From the NCBI GenBank assembly GCA_020631735.1, contig CM036158.1:79537447-79601446 (forward strand): DNA of 64,000 bases, given 5' to 3'. Within the stretch, counting starts at the first letter, position 1; the number at the start of each line of letters is the position of its first letter. The translations under genes and the position numbers were made by a program. Under the pieces are notes generated by a model. That model had not been told where the DNA came from and did not search any database. It saw only the letters and a list, made by a program, of their open reading frames with translations. Of the stretch, positions 45,549 through 57,436 are shown in pieces. Origin of the DNA: Saccharum officinarum. Lineage: Eukaryota; Streptophyta; Magnoliopsida; Poales; Poaceae.

Positions 45549-46395
45549 TAGGCCTGGACGAAAAACTCGTAACTCGCTAGCTCGCTCGATTCACTCATTA
45601 GTGGCTCAGCTCGAGCTCGGCTCGTTTGAATTTTTAATTAATAAGTCAGCTCGATCTAGCTCGGTTAATTAATGAACCAGCTCGAGCTGCCTCGCGAGCC
45701 ATACGAGCCAAAGCAAATTAGATGTCAGAAACTTGAATTGGCCCATTTATTGCTTGACCCATTGACCTAATAAGGTAAACCCTAGCCCCCAAGGCCCCAA
45801 CTCCCACACGCTCCTAACCCCATCCGCCGGCCAGCCCCATGCTTCCCCATCCACCGCAAACGCACGTGCTCCGGTGCTCGGCTCTTCGCCTCTTCCCCTC
45901 CCGAGCCACTGCACGCGCACGGCAGCACGGCGCACGCGGCGCGACATGCACACATAGCACATCAGTCCACCTCGCCGTTAGCTCGAGCTAAGCATAGAGG
46001 ATGAGGACGACGGAGAGATCCTTCGATAGATGGTGCTGTAAACTCTATAAGTATGACTATCATGGACTCATGGTCATGTCGTGGTGGGCTAGCTAGACAA
46101 AACTCTAGTTTGGTTGTCGAATTATGGATCAAAGATAGATTATATTCTCCATTGTTAAATTTATAAGTACTTTGTTTAGTTTATTTTAAGTATGCATGTG
46201 ATGTGTCTGTTACTCAATCGCTATTATAAATTTATAATCTCTTTTTTAAATATGTTTTTGTGCTTTAGCTCGCGAGCCAAACGAGCTAACTCGAACCAAG
46301 CTAGTGCTCTAACTCGTTTGTATAACGAGCCGAGCTATAACGAGCCGAGTACATAACCAGCCGAGCTAGCTTATATCTCGTCTTACTTGAAGTGC
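45549..46395. mobile_element. Element with AGCTCG-rich ends (probably a DNA transposon)
   Basis: The left end (45550-45700) and right end (46260-46390) are both packed with CTCG/GAGC words (GCTCGAGCTCGGCTCG, ACGAGCCGAGCTA) in opposite orientation. They enclose about 550 bp of ordinary sequence. Such dense subterminal repeats are typical of plant DNA transposons. I could not define exact TIRs or a target duplication. Confidence 0.45.
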
Positions 46396-46712
46396 GTTCT
46401 CTGGATGTGTCAATCCCTGTAACAGTAAAAAGTTAAATCTGCCTCCGGGAGGGCAACACCGACGGCACAATCCGCTGAAAACGTGGACGGCTGCATCACC
46501 GATCTCTCCCTCTCTCGTCCCTTCCGCAGCGGCAGGCAGCTGCAGCCCGCAACTACCAACCTACCCACACACGCGACTCACGCACGCACACGCAGCCGCT
46601 CCCTCCGTCCTCAAACCGCAGGCGGACCCAGACGAGACGTACCAAGAACCTCCAGCAGGCCTTGACCGTGTACGCTCAACGCAACCGAATACGAAGCCCA
46701 GCTCCTGCTCCA

Positions 46713-49700
46713 ATGGCCTCCCTTCCTCCTCCTGCGGACAAGGTATGGATGGACGGGCACGCCCTCCCGCCTTGGGCTCCAGCAATTAACTAGTTCGATT
46801 ATCGCTTTCGTTCTGTTTTAGCGTCTTCACCTTTCCATCTTCTTTCTACTGATCGATTCGTGTCCCCATCGTCCTCGATTGTGCTTGCGCCAGCAGGAAC
46901 AGAGCGAGCACGAGGAGATCCACGTTTCCTCCGGCGGCGTTCAGGCTTACACCGACGACGACGACTGCGAGAGCAGGCGCCCCTTGCTGCTCAGGGCTCC
47001 CGCCTCCGCCGAGTGCTACTCCGTCTCCGCCGCCGTCTTCCCGTGAGTCTAATAAGCACCCCTCTCCACTTCCATTCTTCTCTTGTACTCTACCTGCTAC
47101 AGTATCTTTCACGATTCCTACCCTGCGCTCACCATCATTCAGCCTGTGTCCCAAATCTTGCTCTCGAAATTGTGCCTCGTCTCTCCATGGAATGGTTGGA
47201 TTACAGCTTCCTCTCAAGCCTCTCACCCAAAAGTCTCTGCTCTGCCTTTTACTGCACAAATTTCGTACAGTTTCAGCTCCTTCTTGGCATTTCACCTAAC
47301 AGATTCAATGCCTGACAACCAACTTTCAGCCTTTTAGGCAACCGGAATGGTTGCTGTAGTTTTCATTAAAAAAAAGAATAACTTTGTGCACTGCACACAT
47401 GTACAGTTTACCTTACCAAGGTCTTCCGCTGTCTGTTGAATCTGTTCCAGGTTTTTCTTTCCAGCTTTGGGAGGCCTTCTCTATGGCTATGACATTGGGG
47501 CAACATCCGGTGCAACCATATCACTCAAGGTATCACACTAGTGCTAATCTTGTTCCTGCTTGCTTCTCAAAAATGCCACATTAGGACTTGCACGTTAGAA
47601 AGAGTCAATATTGCTAATTTGACTGTCGTCAAATCTATTTTGCAGTCATCGACATTCAGTGGTACTACTTGGTACAATCTGTCATCTGTGCAAACCGGCC
47701 TTGTGGTAACACTTTACTCTGGATCAAAAACTATTTCAGCAAGGTTGGCTTCACTAACTGGTGTCCTGTTGCTGAATGATGTAATCACCCGTTATGTCTG
47801 ATGCAGGTCAGTGGCTCACTGTATGGTGCTTTGATCGGCTCCGTCTTGGCATATACAATTGCAGACTTTTTAGGTCTATCACTATAACTCCCCTTCTTTT
47901 TCCATGCTACTGCTGATCTATGGCGCAATTTAGTCTGGTCATCTCATTATTATTTATCCCAACTACCTTGCACAGGACGACGTAAAGAGCTTATCCTCGC
48001 TTCTATCTCATATTTGATTGGAGCCCTTCTGACAGCAGTAGCACCCAACTTCGCTATCATGGTGGTTGGCCGCTTTTTATTTGGCATAGGAATTGGATTG
48101 GTAATGGAATCTCTTGTCACATTTGACACTGCACATTACCTAGCATATGACCACATACATTTCTTTATGAGGCCTTATGTTTTGTTTTGGGGGCAAAACA
48201 AAGATATGATGCTTATGTAAGCTGCTTTCATCAGGCTATGCATGCTGCTCCAATGTATATTGCAGAGACAGCACCGAGTCAGATAAGAGGCATGCTCATT
48301 TCTCTAAAGGAGTTCTTTATTGTTCTTGGGATGCTTGTAAGTCTATACTATTTTTTTTCTTTATCACCCATTCAGCAATCTTTCGGTCTTCTTATTTACT
48401 TGTACTTTTGCAGCTTGGTTATATAGCAGGAAATCTCTATGTTGAAGTGGTTTCTGGTTGGCGTTACATGTATGCCTCCAGCACACCATTATGTCTCATA
48501 ATGGGAGTTGGAATGTGCTGGTTACCCTCATCACCTAGGTGGCTCCTGTTATGTGCCATACAAGGGAAGGGAAATCTGCCGGAGACGAAAGAAAATGCAA
48601 CCCAGTGCTTATGTCGATTGAGGGGTCAAGCTTCACCTGATTTGGTCTCAGAGCAGATTGACTTGATTTTGGAGGAACTTTCATATATTGATCAAGAGAA
48701 GCAAGCTAGCTTCGGTGAGATCTTTCAAGGAAAATGTCTTAAAGCAATGATAATTGGATGTGGTTTGGTGTTCTTTCAGCAGGTGATCTCTGATATCTTT
48801 AATTTGGAATATATTCCTGTGTTTTACTAACACAGGGCGTTCTTTTCTGAAAAATAAATATTATGGTATTTCATCTGATCCTGGCTTATGTGTATAATGT
48901 AGGTCACTGGTCAACCTAGCGTGCTATACTATGCTGCTACGATCTTTCAGGTACTGACGTACTGTTGATTTCCTGTATGGAGTTATCCAGTTCAAGCATG
49001 TTTAGGTATTATTGAAGCCCATTTGTGTTAGGACTTGCTATGATGATCTCCAGTATAGGGGTCAGGGCCTCAAAACATTATCAATTTAACTTTCAGGGTG
49101 GAAATTATTGTCAGACTTGCTGGGCAACTTGAATTAGTACTTTTTAGACCCCACATAATTCTCATGAGTTCCTGTATCACTCATATCTATCATTTGTTTG
49201 CAAGCAGAGTGCTGGATTCTCTGGGGCATCTGATGCCACTCGTGTGTCAATTCTTCTTGGCCTACTGAAGGTACATGTGAATACTTTTGCATATGCTTTA
49301 TTGAATTTAACCTGAGTATTTTGCTACTTTAATATGATTTTTTACGCCCTTGAAAAGGGATTTTGCAATGCAATCTATAGTTACATTACAGAATTACATT
49401 TGAGAGGAAGCATATTTTTTTTTTATTTCGGTCCAAACTGTCTTCCTTTGCAAGGTTCCATGCATTCTTACTCAGGCCTTGTTTAGTTCCCTTCTAAATT
49501 CCAAATTTTTACACTCTCTCTCCATCACATCAATCTTTAGACGCATGCATGGAGCACTTAATGTAGGTAAAAGAAATAACTAATTGCACAGTTTGGTTGT
49601 AAATCACGAGACGAATCTTTTGAGCCTAATTAATCCATGATTGGACACTAATTACCAAATACAAACGAAAGTGCTACAGTAGAAAATTGGAAAAAGTTGC

Positions 49701-50609
49701 TATCTAAACAAGGCCTTAGTAATGATGTTATGGTTTCCATACTGCAGCTAATCATGACCGGAGTAGCAGTCCTTGTGGTTGACAGACTTGGCAGAAGACC
49801 ATTACTTATTGGAGGTGTCAGTGGAATTGTAAGTCTGCCTCAAGTTGTTTAGCCTTTTAGCAGAATACAAATGTCTTGATGGGTTTTCCTATGGCTACTG
49901 ATCACCTGTTGATTCTACAATGTGCAGACTGTTGCCTTATTTTTGTTGTCCTCCTACTACACTTTACTGAAAGATGCCTCCTATGTAGCTGTAATAGCAC
50001 TTCTACTATATGTTGGTTGTTATCAGGTACTTTCTCCCCCTTGTGCACAATAGCCATCTTACCTTGTTTGAGAACTCCAACGAGGATTATTGTGACTTCT
50101 GTCAGCTGGGGCATTATTATTTCTGAAATAGGAGTAGAATGGATTGCCTTGCACCAAAGTTTCAGTAGTTGGCTTCTGCTTCAAATCTGTGAGTTCATAT
50201 GTGACAATCTCTCTGACAAAGAGAACTTTCTCTGCAGCTCTCATTTGGTCCTATTGGCTGGCTTATGATCTCAGAGGTTTTCCCGCTTAGGCTGCGAGGG
50301 CGTGGACTAGGTGTTGCTGTTCTTGTGAATTTTGCGTCCAACGCTCTGGTCACCTTTGCTTTCTCTCCACTGGAGGTACGAGCCTACCCTGTCCTTCTGT
50401 TTTTCTCGCCAAAGAGCATTGCTATGAATTCATGTCATGTGCAATATAAGCGATAACTGTGTGTATGCATGGTGTCGTAGGATTTGATTGGAACGGGGGC
50501 GCTCTTCTCTGGATTCGGGGTGATTGCAGTGGCATCTCTTGTATTTATATTCTGGATCGTCCCTGAGACAAAAGGACTCACCCTGGAAGAGATTGAAGCG
50601 AGTCTGTAG
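46713..50609 (+). CDS. VGT1-like: Sugar-proton symporter of the MFS, VGT / D-xylose-proton symporter-like group
   Basis: Fourteen coding exons join in frame to 511 residues: 46713-46742, 46897-47042, 47451-47529, 47646-47705, 47807-47873, 47976-48100, 48235-48336, 48414-48782, 48903-48950, 49208-49270, 49748-49828, 49928-50026, 50238-50375 and 50481-50609. The sequence shows sugar-transporter signatures in order: FPALGGLLYGYDIGATSGA (TM1), FLGRRKE after TM2, GRFLFGIGIG, MYIAETAPSQIRG, FFQQVTGQPSVLYYA (TM7), DRLGRRPLL, GPIGWLMISEVFPLRLRGRG and PETKGLTLEEIE at the end. Twelve membrane helices are expected. Arabidopsis relatives transport glucose into the vacuole. The short acidic N-terminus lacks an obvious plastid transit peptide, favouring the vacuolar subgroup over the chloroplast one. 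Exon 1 is only 30 nt. The exon 2 acceptor is a CAGCAG pair that may add one Gln. Intron 10 carries a Tourist MITE. No break was seen. Confidence 0.94.
49475..49715. mobile_element. Tourist-like MITE in intron 10 of the sugar transporter, copy G
   Basis: The ends are GGCCTTGTTTAGTTCC and CTAAACAAGGCC, with TCA and TTA as flanking triplets. The body blocks are shared with copies B and F. It lies well inside the intron, away from the splice sites. Confidence 0.8.
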
Positions 50610-50713
50610 TTGACTGATCCAGACGCCATGTTCTTTCGTCCTAGTTTCAGTGAACTGAAGGAACTTCTGGTATCCTTTTGTAGTCTGCTGTTGTAGTTAG
50701 CTTGTTCGTATAA

Positions 50714-50943
50714 GGGGGTGTTTGGTTTGAGGAGTTAAAGTTTAACAAACACTGTAGCGCTTTCGTCTTATTTGACAAAAAGTTTTCAATTTGGGACTAA
50801 TTAGGCTTAATAGATTCGTCTCGTAAATTACTCCTAATGTGTGCCGACATGCATGTAATTAGTGTATATTTAGTACTCCATACATTTGAGGGAACATTGA
50901 TGTGATGAGAGTTAAACTTTAACAACTACAAACCAAACAGGCC
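50714..50943. mobile_element. Tourist-like MITE after the sugar transporter, copy H
   Basis: It starts GGGGGTGTTTGGTTTG after TAA and ends CAAACCAAACAGGCC before TTA. It lies about 105 bp after the stop codon and may be part of the 3' UTR or just beyond. Confidence 0.7.
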
Positions 50944-51759
50944 TTAAATACTCTACAAGCTGTTGTAGCAATAATACTGCTTTCGTTCCCGGTATAAACC
51001 GAGACGGTAGGTTGCTGCAAGCCCTGCAAGATTAATTGATGGGGCAGTGCGTTAGTACTGTAGACTGTAGAGCTAGCGCATTCAGCATTCAGCCATCTTG
51101 ACGGTTGTATAATGGGTTTACAACCTGTTTGTTTAGGCCTTTGCTTTTCAAAAGCTGGGCGTCCGGGGGGCTGCTTGTAAAAAGCCAGCTTTTGAAAGTT
51201 TAAAAAATGGCTTTTGAACAAATGAAATGCACAAGTAAAACGACATTCCACACAGTCCAGAAAAACTCCTCAAGACCTGTGAGCCGGCGAAAAACGTTCG
51301 AGGCCCGCAGGTCGCTCTTCATAGTTAGCTCGGTTCGGCTTGGCTCGGCCTTTCAAAGGTGCAGCGTGGAGCATCTTTTGTTTTCCTATGTGGAACCAGC
51401 TCGTCAGCTATTCGTTTGGATATTAAGGCCCCGTTTGCGCAGCTTCACCGACCTCATAAGCTGTTTTTTTCTATTTTTTTCGGAAATTCTAACGCGTGTC
51501 CAGTCGCGCGGTGTGTGTGGTGTGCGCAACGCGGACCGGCTGACGCGTGCAGCCCACGCGACTCCGCGTGCTGCTCCCACGCAGCCCACGCGCGTGGCGA
51601 AAGCACCCCACTTCCTTTTTTTATTTGAGTTTTCAATTTCATTTTTTATTTTGTGCTGTATTTTCAGTTTCTATTTTCAGGTTTTCAGTTTTTTTTCATT
51701 CTTTTAGTGTCATTTCTGTAAAGTTTTTTTTCTTTTTTTTTAGTTTCAGTTTTCAGTCA
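50944..51759. other. Intergenic, no gene seen
   Basis: Frames around 51207-51707 are unsupported. Long T-runs occur from 51460 onward. Confidence 0.4.
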
Positions 51760-52003
51760 AGGGTGTGTTTAGATGGTGATAAAGTGTGCGTAAAGTTCCT
51801 GTAGCACTTTTCGTTGTTATTTGGTAAAATTTATTCAATCATGGACTAACTAAGCTCAAAAGATTCGTCTCGACATTTACAGACAAACTGTGTAATTAGT
51901 TTTTTTTTTACCTACATTTAATGCTTCATGCATGCGTCCAAAGATTCGATGTGACGGGGAATCTTGTAAAATTTTTGGAATTTTGAAGGAACTAAACACT
52001 GTC
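51760..52003. mobile_element. Tourist-like MITE, copy I
   Basis: It starts near GGGTGTGTTTAGATGG and ends GGAACTAAACACTGTCC. It has the family blocks CTGTAGCACTTTTCGTTG, GGACTAACTAAGCTCAAAAG and TTTAATGCTTCATGCATGCG. Confidence 0.65.
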
Positions 52004-53822
52004 CAAGTTTTTTTTAGTTTTTAGTTTCATTTTCAGTCTTTCTTTTAGGCTCGAATGTCTTTTCTAAATCCTGCATATCAGTTACCTTACCTATAATGTT
52101 TTTTTTAGTTTTAGTTTTCAGTCAAGTTTCTTATTTATTTTTAGTTTCATTTTAGGATCGAATGCCTTTCTAAATCCAACATATTAGTTGCCTCACCTGC
52201 TATACATAAGTTGTCACAAAATGGTAAACATTGCACACATAAGTTGCCACAAAAGAATTTACCCCCTAGCTTGTGCAACAACTTCTATTTTTAGGTTTGT
52301 TGCAATAATTTGCCCCTCAAGTTGTACTACTATAGTATTACATGGTAGTAACCCCTTTTGATATTTTTTGCGCACCCCCCCCAATGTATTCTATGTAATA
52401 ACTTTAGTATATTTTTGGAGTTGCAACTTTAGTTTTATATGGTAGTTACTTCTTTTGATTTTTTTGCCCCCGTACTTTGGCATACCATGTAAAAACTTTA
52501 GTATATTTTTAGAGTAGCGAGTTTAGTATTACATAGTAGCAACTCCTTTAATAATTTTTCTAACATATTTTTACACATAAATTGCTACTGAAATAAAATT
52601 CTTCGAAACATAGGCAGTGAGGTCTAGTTTTGTTCGCCTCGTCAGGTAAAACACGTCGGTGCAAACGGAATTGCAAACGGATACAACATTAAAAAAAATT
52701 AAAACCATTCAAAGAAAATGTTGTGCTTTTTTCGTTTTGCGTTTGCTGCCGTCATGCTAGCTGTGCTGGTCGGCACATGAGCAGGCATCATGCAGCGGGT
52801 CGTGCCCTAACCCATTTTTTTTTCTTTCCAAACACTTTTTTCAAAACAGCTTCAAGAGTGAAGCTCTTTTTATATGCTCTCACGAAGGAACGAAGAGATG
52901 TGAGGTTAAAAAAGTAGTTTTTTATGGCTCTCCCTCATTTTCCTCTTTCAACCATGCCTGAAGTTGCTGGTGTGCCAATTTTTTTTTCAAAAAGTATGGT
53001 ATTATTATGATTTTGCCAAAATGACTTGCCATTCGATCAATATGTCAAGCTTAGTACTGATAAAAAAACAAATTCGTGTCTTTGAAGAACACATCTATAC
53101 TCTTCTAATTTATTGACATATTTTGATGATTTTTTACAATATCATCGTCAAATATCAATTTGGTAATAACATGCTTAACATAATGACATACTCCATCCAG
53201 AATCATAAGATGTGCACATGTTTCAAAATTCAAGTTTTTGTTATCTTTGATGAACAATTAATCTAGTCATATGAAAATTTTATACTATAAAGGTGGTATT
53301 GGATTTGCATTTAGAAATATTTTCTAATGATCCGTTCTTGTTACCATAAATAATATATTATAAGAGAAAATAGTGGTCAAAGTGAATTCTTAACCGCACC
53401 AAGAAATCAGAAATATTTAGAAGCACGCGTAGCAGTGTTATCTGGTCGTTCGACTAATCATGATTGATCGCGATTAATTGCCCTTTGTCAATCCTAGCGC
53501 TAGACTAGTCACTCTGACTTGATCGGAGCAATCAGAAACTTGGTTGTCCAATTAATCAACGATTACTTGACTAGCTGTCTGGCCAACTAAACTTATAACA
53601 GGCAGATAGGCTTCATCAGCTCACTGGGCTAGCTGTGTTTGGCCCGAGCCTAATAGAATTTCTCTCCTGCACCTCTCGCTCTTTACTCCCTCGCCTCTTC
53701 ATCCCGTGAGACATTTGAAGCAGGAGCCGCCGCCCACCAGATTGTTTTGCGCCGGCTACTGGCCGCTGCTGCAACCATTCCTACCGTGCTGGAGCTGCTA
53801 TCTCTCATGATTGGGAATATTC
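52004..53822. other. AT-rich intergenic DNA, no gene seen
   Basis: It is poly-T-rich with repeated TTTAGTTTTCAGT-like words around 52010-52160 and TTGCAACTTTAGT(A/T)TTACAT-like words around 52330-52530, probably old repeat debris. No coding frame or RNA gene was recognised. Confidence 0.45.
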
Positions 53823-54578
53823 GGGGCCTGTTTGGTAGGGCTCCGGCTTTAGCTAAAACAGATTTAGTTGTGGCTTTACTGATGGAGCAGATTCAGTTGG
53901 AGAGCTGAAGCTGTTTTTGAACCGTTTGGCAAAACAGCTCCTCCTGATGATTAAAAAGAGTAAAATCTCCATAATACCTTTAGACTTTTTTTTCTTTTCC
54001 TTTATTTTATTTCCCTATATCTCTTTTCTTCCTCCTTTATTTTCTCTGTTTCTCTCTCCTTGTCACAGCCACAAGTCCACCCGCATCATTTTATATTTTC
54101 TCCTCCCGTTTCTCTCTCTCCTCACAACCACATACGACGCATCGTTATCCTCTCTTTTCCATCGCTGCAAGCCCCGCCGGCACCAAACCTCCTGCGGTCC
54201 TCACTCCTCGCCAGCACACACGTGCGCGGCCTCGCCGGAGCACAGGCACTCCGCCTCGCCCGTCGCGCTCGCGCTCGTGATCCACCTCCACCTCGCCGTC
54301 GCGGCCGCGCTTCACCTCGCCGTCGCCCCGTCCGTGCTTCGTCTCGCCGACGTGTCCACGCGGCCTCGCTCACCCGCGCCGGGGCAAAAGAGTCCGGGCC
54401 CGCACGATGTCAGAGGGAGCCAGTGGGAGCTCGATTTTTTTGGCTCCAACCCACAGCACTGGTAGGTGAGAGCGCGAAAGGAGATCCTTCGTCGGAGTTG
54501 TTCCCTTTCTACCCGTTTGGTTGCCGGAGCCGTAGAACAGCTCCAGGAGCTACTTTGGGAGCCATACCAAACGGCCCC
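53823..54578. mobile_element. TIR element carrying a GC-rich insert
   Basis: The left end GGGGCCTGTTTGGTAGGGC and the right end (reverse complement GGGGCCGTTTGGTATGGC) form TIRs of about 20 bp with two differences. The middle (54060-54460) is GC-rich with frames on both strands but no domain. Flanking triplets (TTC and TCA) do not match, so no target duplication can be claimed. The superfamily is uncertain, possibly PIF/Harbinger. Confidence 0.6.
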
Positions 54579-55104
54579 TCAGTTCCACGTTGTTAAATTA
54601 AAAAAAAAAGTTTGACGTTGTTGACATGCTATTATGTGAGTCTGACCAATGGATGGCATATGGTTTTCATGGACATTGACGTATATGCCTTAAGCCTTAT
54701 GCTCACATCGTCAGCTTCCTTCTAGTGAAGAGTGAAGACGATCCACCTCCCTTGGGCACATGGGGACTTTCGATGCTTCAGGTTCTTACTTCCTAGTTAG
54801 GCACCGACCATTCATTCCCTAGCTAGAGGCTACACATAGAAGACGAGAAGGACGAGTCCTCGAAGTGTTTCACAGACACACATCGTTTCCCTGAAATTTG
54901 GCTTACAGTAATGTTTATGCTAATTTGCTGTGAGAGAAAAATATTGTTCATTTCCTGAAAAGTACTGCTAAAGTATCAGGAGAGAGCTATGGCTAATGAC
55001 TCTACAAGAGGCCAAGGTTACTACTAGTCTTGTTGGCTTGTGATTCGTAAGACTTGAACTCAAGACATCATGCATTGTTTTGCGTGTAGTCTTCCATCGC
55101 ACCA
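54579..55104. other. Intergenic, no gene seen
   Basis: No coding frame, RNA gene or repeat was recognised. Confidence 0.4.
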
Positions 55105-55214
55105 ACTAAAGGGTCTACATTAGTCCCGATTGATGTTACGAACCGGTACTAATGCCTCAAGGTTCTTTAGTCTAGATTGGTAACACCAATTGCGACTAAT
55201 GTAGACCCTTTAGT
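55105..55214. repeat. 110-bp hairpin repeat with 20-bp perfect arms
   Basis: CTAAAGGGTCTACATTAGTC at the left and its exact complement at the right (ending 55214) flank a partly complementary middle (ATTGATGTTACGAACC against GGTAACACCAAT). A transcript would fold into one long stem. The sequence type resembles short CACTA/MITE derivatives that are common in grasses. No target duplication was seen. Confidence 0.7.
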
Positions 55215-55658
55215 CTAGGTTGGTGTTACCCACCAGAACTAAATGTCTTCTGATGCCTAACTCTTGAGTCCGAGACTCACATACTCTTAGTCACTATCTA
55301 CTTGTAGCGCTGAACCGAAGGAAGATATTGCAGGGGGGACCTTAGAGTGAGAGGAGATCTATACGTTACCTCAAGTCTCAAGTCACAGGTCAGGTCACAA
55401 AAGTCACAACCACTACACGAGGCTAGAGGATCGGGCACAACTTGTGAACACACACCATTTCCGATCACCTTGTGGCAACACTCTGCTTCACTCCTTAAAC
55501 ATTGAGTTGAATTTATTGAAACATGCATAGACTTGGTATCATGACCGCCTCAATTGAAATCATGACTATTATTTTGGCAAATTAATTGTTGCCCCACCTA
55601 AGCATATATCCATAGTTGGCTAGATGAAGAAATATTTTATAGGGGATAGGGGGAGGAA
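55215..55658. other. Intergenic, no gene seen
   Basis: It includes one more TTTAGTCTAGGTTGGTGTTAC phrase directly after the hairpin (55211-55231), so the hairpin repeat was once longer. Nothing coding was recognised. Confidence 0.4.
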
Positions 55659-56019
55659 GGGTGAGGCCTAATTTTTTACTATTTGGCCCTTTTTAAAAAA
55701 AATCACGTTTAGATCTTTGAACGAAGTAAACTCAACTTTGGACCCTGGGGGTCGACGCCATGATTCATGGCGTCGAGGTTACACGTCTCGACGCCGTGAC
55801 TCACGGCGTCGAGCTTCGTGGTCCTATTTGACGTGGCAGATGATCTGGCAGACAGCTCGACGCCGTAGATCACGGCGTCGAGCTCGGCGCCGTAATGTAC
55901 GGCGTCGAACCTGGATTCAAAATGCAGCCGTGTCTCGAACCTGAAACGCGCGCCAAGCAACTCCAGCTTCCATCCGCGCGAAAAAAAGGACGCGCCACGC
56001 CGGTGGAACAGTACCAGCT

Positions 56020-56455
56020 TTACTCTAGGTACTGTAGTACTTTCGTTTGTATTTATCAATTAATGTCCAATCATGAACTAATTATGCTCAAAAGATTCGT
56101 CTTGTGGTTTTTTACCAAACTACTCCCTCCGTATCGGATTTAGAAGTCGTTTATGACAGCGACACGGTCTCCAAAACACAACTTTGACCTCTTGCTTTTA
56201 TAAAAAATATTTATGGAAAAGTGATATATATGTATATTTTTATGAAAGTATTTTTCAAGACAAATCTATTCATATAATTTTTACATTTGCAAACTCAACA
56301 ACTTAAAAGTTATTAATGATTTATATTTCTAATGTTTGACATAAACCTTGTCTAAAAAGACTTCTAAATCCGATACGGAGGGAATATGTAATTTTTTTTT
56401 GTCTACATTTAATGCTCATGTGTCTAAACATTCGATAAACCTGGCCTAATATAAG
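56020..56455. mobile_element. Tourist-like MITE remnant nested in the MULE-like element
   Basis: Family blocks GTACTGTAGTACTTTCGTTTG, CATGAACTAATTATGCTCAA and (after the Stowaway insertion) TCTACATTTAATGCTCATG and ACCTGGCC are present. The left terminus is degraded. Confidence 0.55.
56123..56384. mobile_element. Stowaway MITE nested in the Tourist remnant
   Basis: The terminal inverted repeat CTCCCTCCGTATCGGATTT (with further pairing to AGAAGTC) occurs at both ends, and TA flanks it (56121-56122 and 56385-56386). No coding frame is present. Confidence 0.8.
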
Positions 56456-57148
56456 CTTGACTCTGAAATGTACTAACTGCACACTCTCGTAGTATGAGAT
56501 ATTTACAGGGAGGAAAGCTGTGCCACGAGCGTGACAAAAGGGTCAAAATGTGGCGTGCGCGAATAGGGGAGAGCAGGTGAAAGTGATTCTCGGATAGCGT
56601 ACACCAAGAAATGTTTTTTAGCGCTATCGTGTATCAATACAAATGGAGGAGTAATTCTTGTCGTATCTCTTTCACAATCTATGTAATAACCTTTTCCTAT
56701 TTGACCGAATATAAGTGATTCGAAGAGAGCAGCGTGCAGCGTGCAGGGCTCCCACTCCCAGCAGGAGGATGGCGGCGGGCGGAAAAAGAGGAGCCCCTGT
56801 CAGTCAAAACAATAACTACAAGTGCGTGACGGTGAACGGAACGGCCGGCAAAGGCGAGATACGGCTGCATTTTGAATCCAAGCTCGACGCCGTAGATCAC
56901 GGCGTCGAGCTGTCTGTCAGATCATCTGTCACGTCAAATAGGACCACGAAGCTCGACGTGTGAGTCACGGCGTCGAGACGTGTAACTTCGACGCCATAAA
57001 TCATGGCGTCGACCCCCAGGATCCAAAGTTGAGTTTACTTCGTCCAAGGGTCTAAACGTGATTTTTTTTTTCAAAAAAAAGGCCAAATAGTAAAAAATTA
57101 GGAGGGTGAGGCACCGAAAGAGATACTAGATCAATATTTAAGCATATA

Positions 57149-57385
57149 CTCCTTCCGACCAAAAAAAAGATGCAATTATAGTCAAAATTTTCTTAAATTA
57201 AACTAAGTCTATGAAAAATATCAGCATTTAAGTCTCAAATAGATAGATTTATTATAAAAATATATTCAGTCAATGATATTTAATTGGTATCATAAATGTT
57301 AATATTTTTATAGGTTTGGTTGAATTTCAAATTGTTTGATTCTCTGGAACCAAGAAGAATTGCATTCTTTTTAGGACAAAGGGGA
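57149..57385. mobile_element. Stowaway-like MITE
   Basis: It begins CTCCTTCCGACCAAAA and ends TTTTTAGGACAAAGGGGA, with TA on both sides. The inner ends pair (GATGCAATT against AATTGCATTC). Confidence 0.6.
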
Positions 57386-57436
57386 TATCAAGTTGTTGCA
57401 TGGTGATTCTAAAATCCAGATGGGTTTTAAATCTAA

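Larger units (their letters stand above)
55668..57103. mobile_element. MULE-like or foldback element with about 250-bp inverted arms
   Basis: The left arm (about 55668-55930) and right arm (about 56855-57101) are inverted repeats, from CTAATTTTTTACTATTTGGCC through GGGTCGACGCCATGATTCATG to TTCAAAATGCAGCCGT. The 9-mer GGGTGAGGC lies at 55659-55667 and 57104-57112. A 9-bp duplication and long TIRs fit Mutator-like elements, but two extra bases (GA) before the right copy leave some doubt. Each arm holds several 24-27-bp palindromes built on CGACGCCGT..ACGGCGTCG. No transposase is present. The inside holds another MITE. Confidence 0.7.

Noticed and set aside
55709..56963. Frames with repeated LDAV.HGVE peptides
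   Set aside because: The peptide repeat only reflects the palindromic DNA repeats of the inverted-repeat element.
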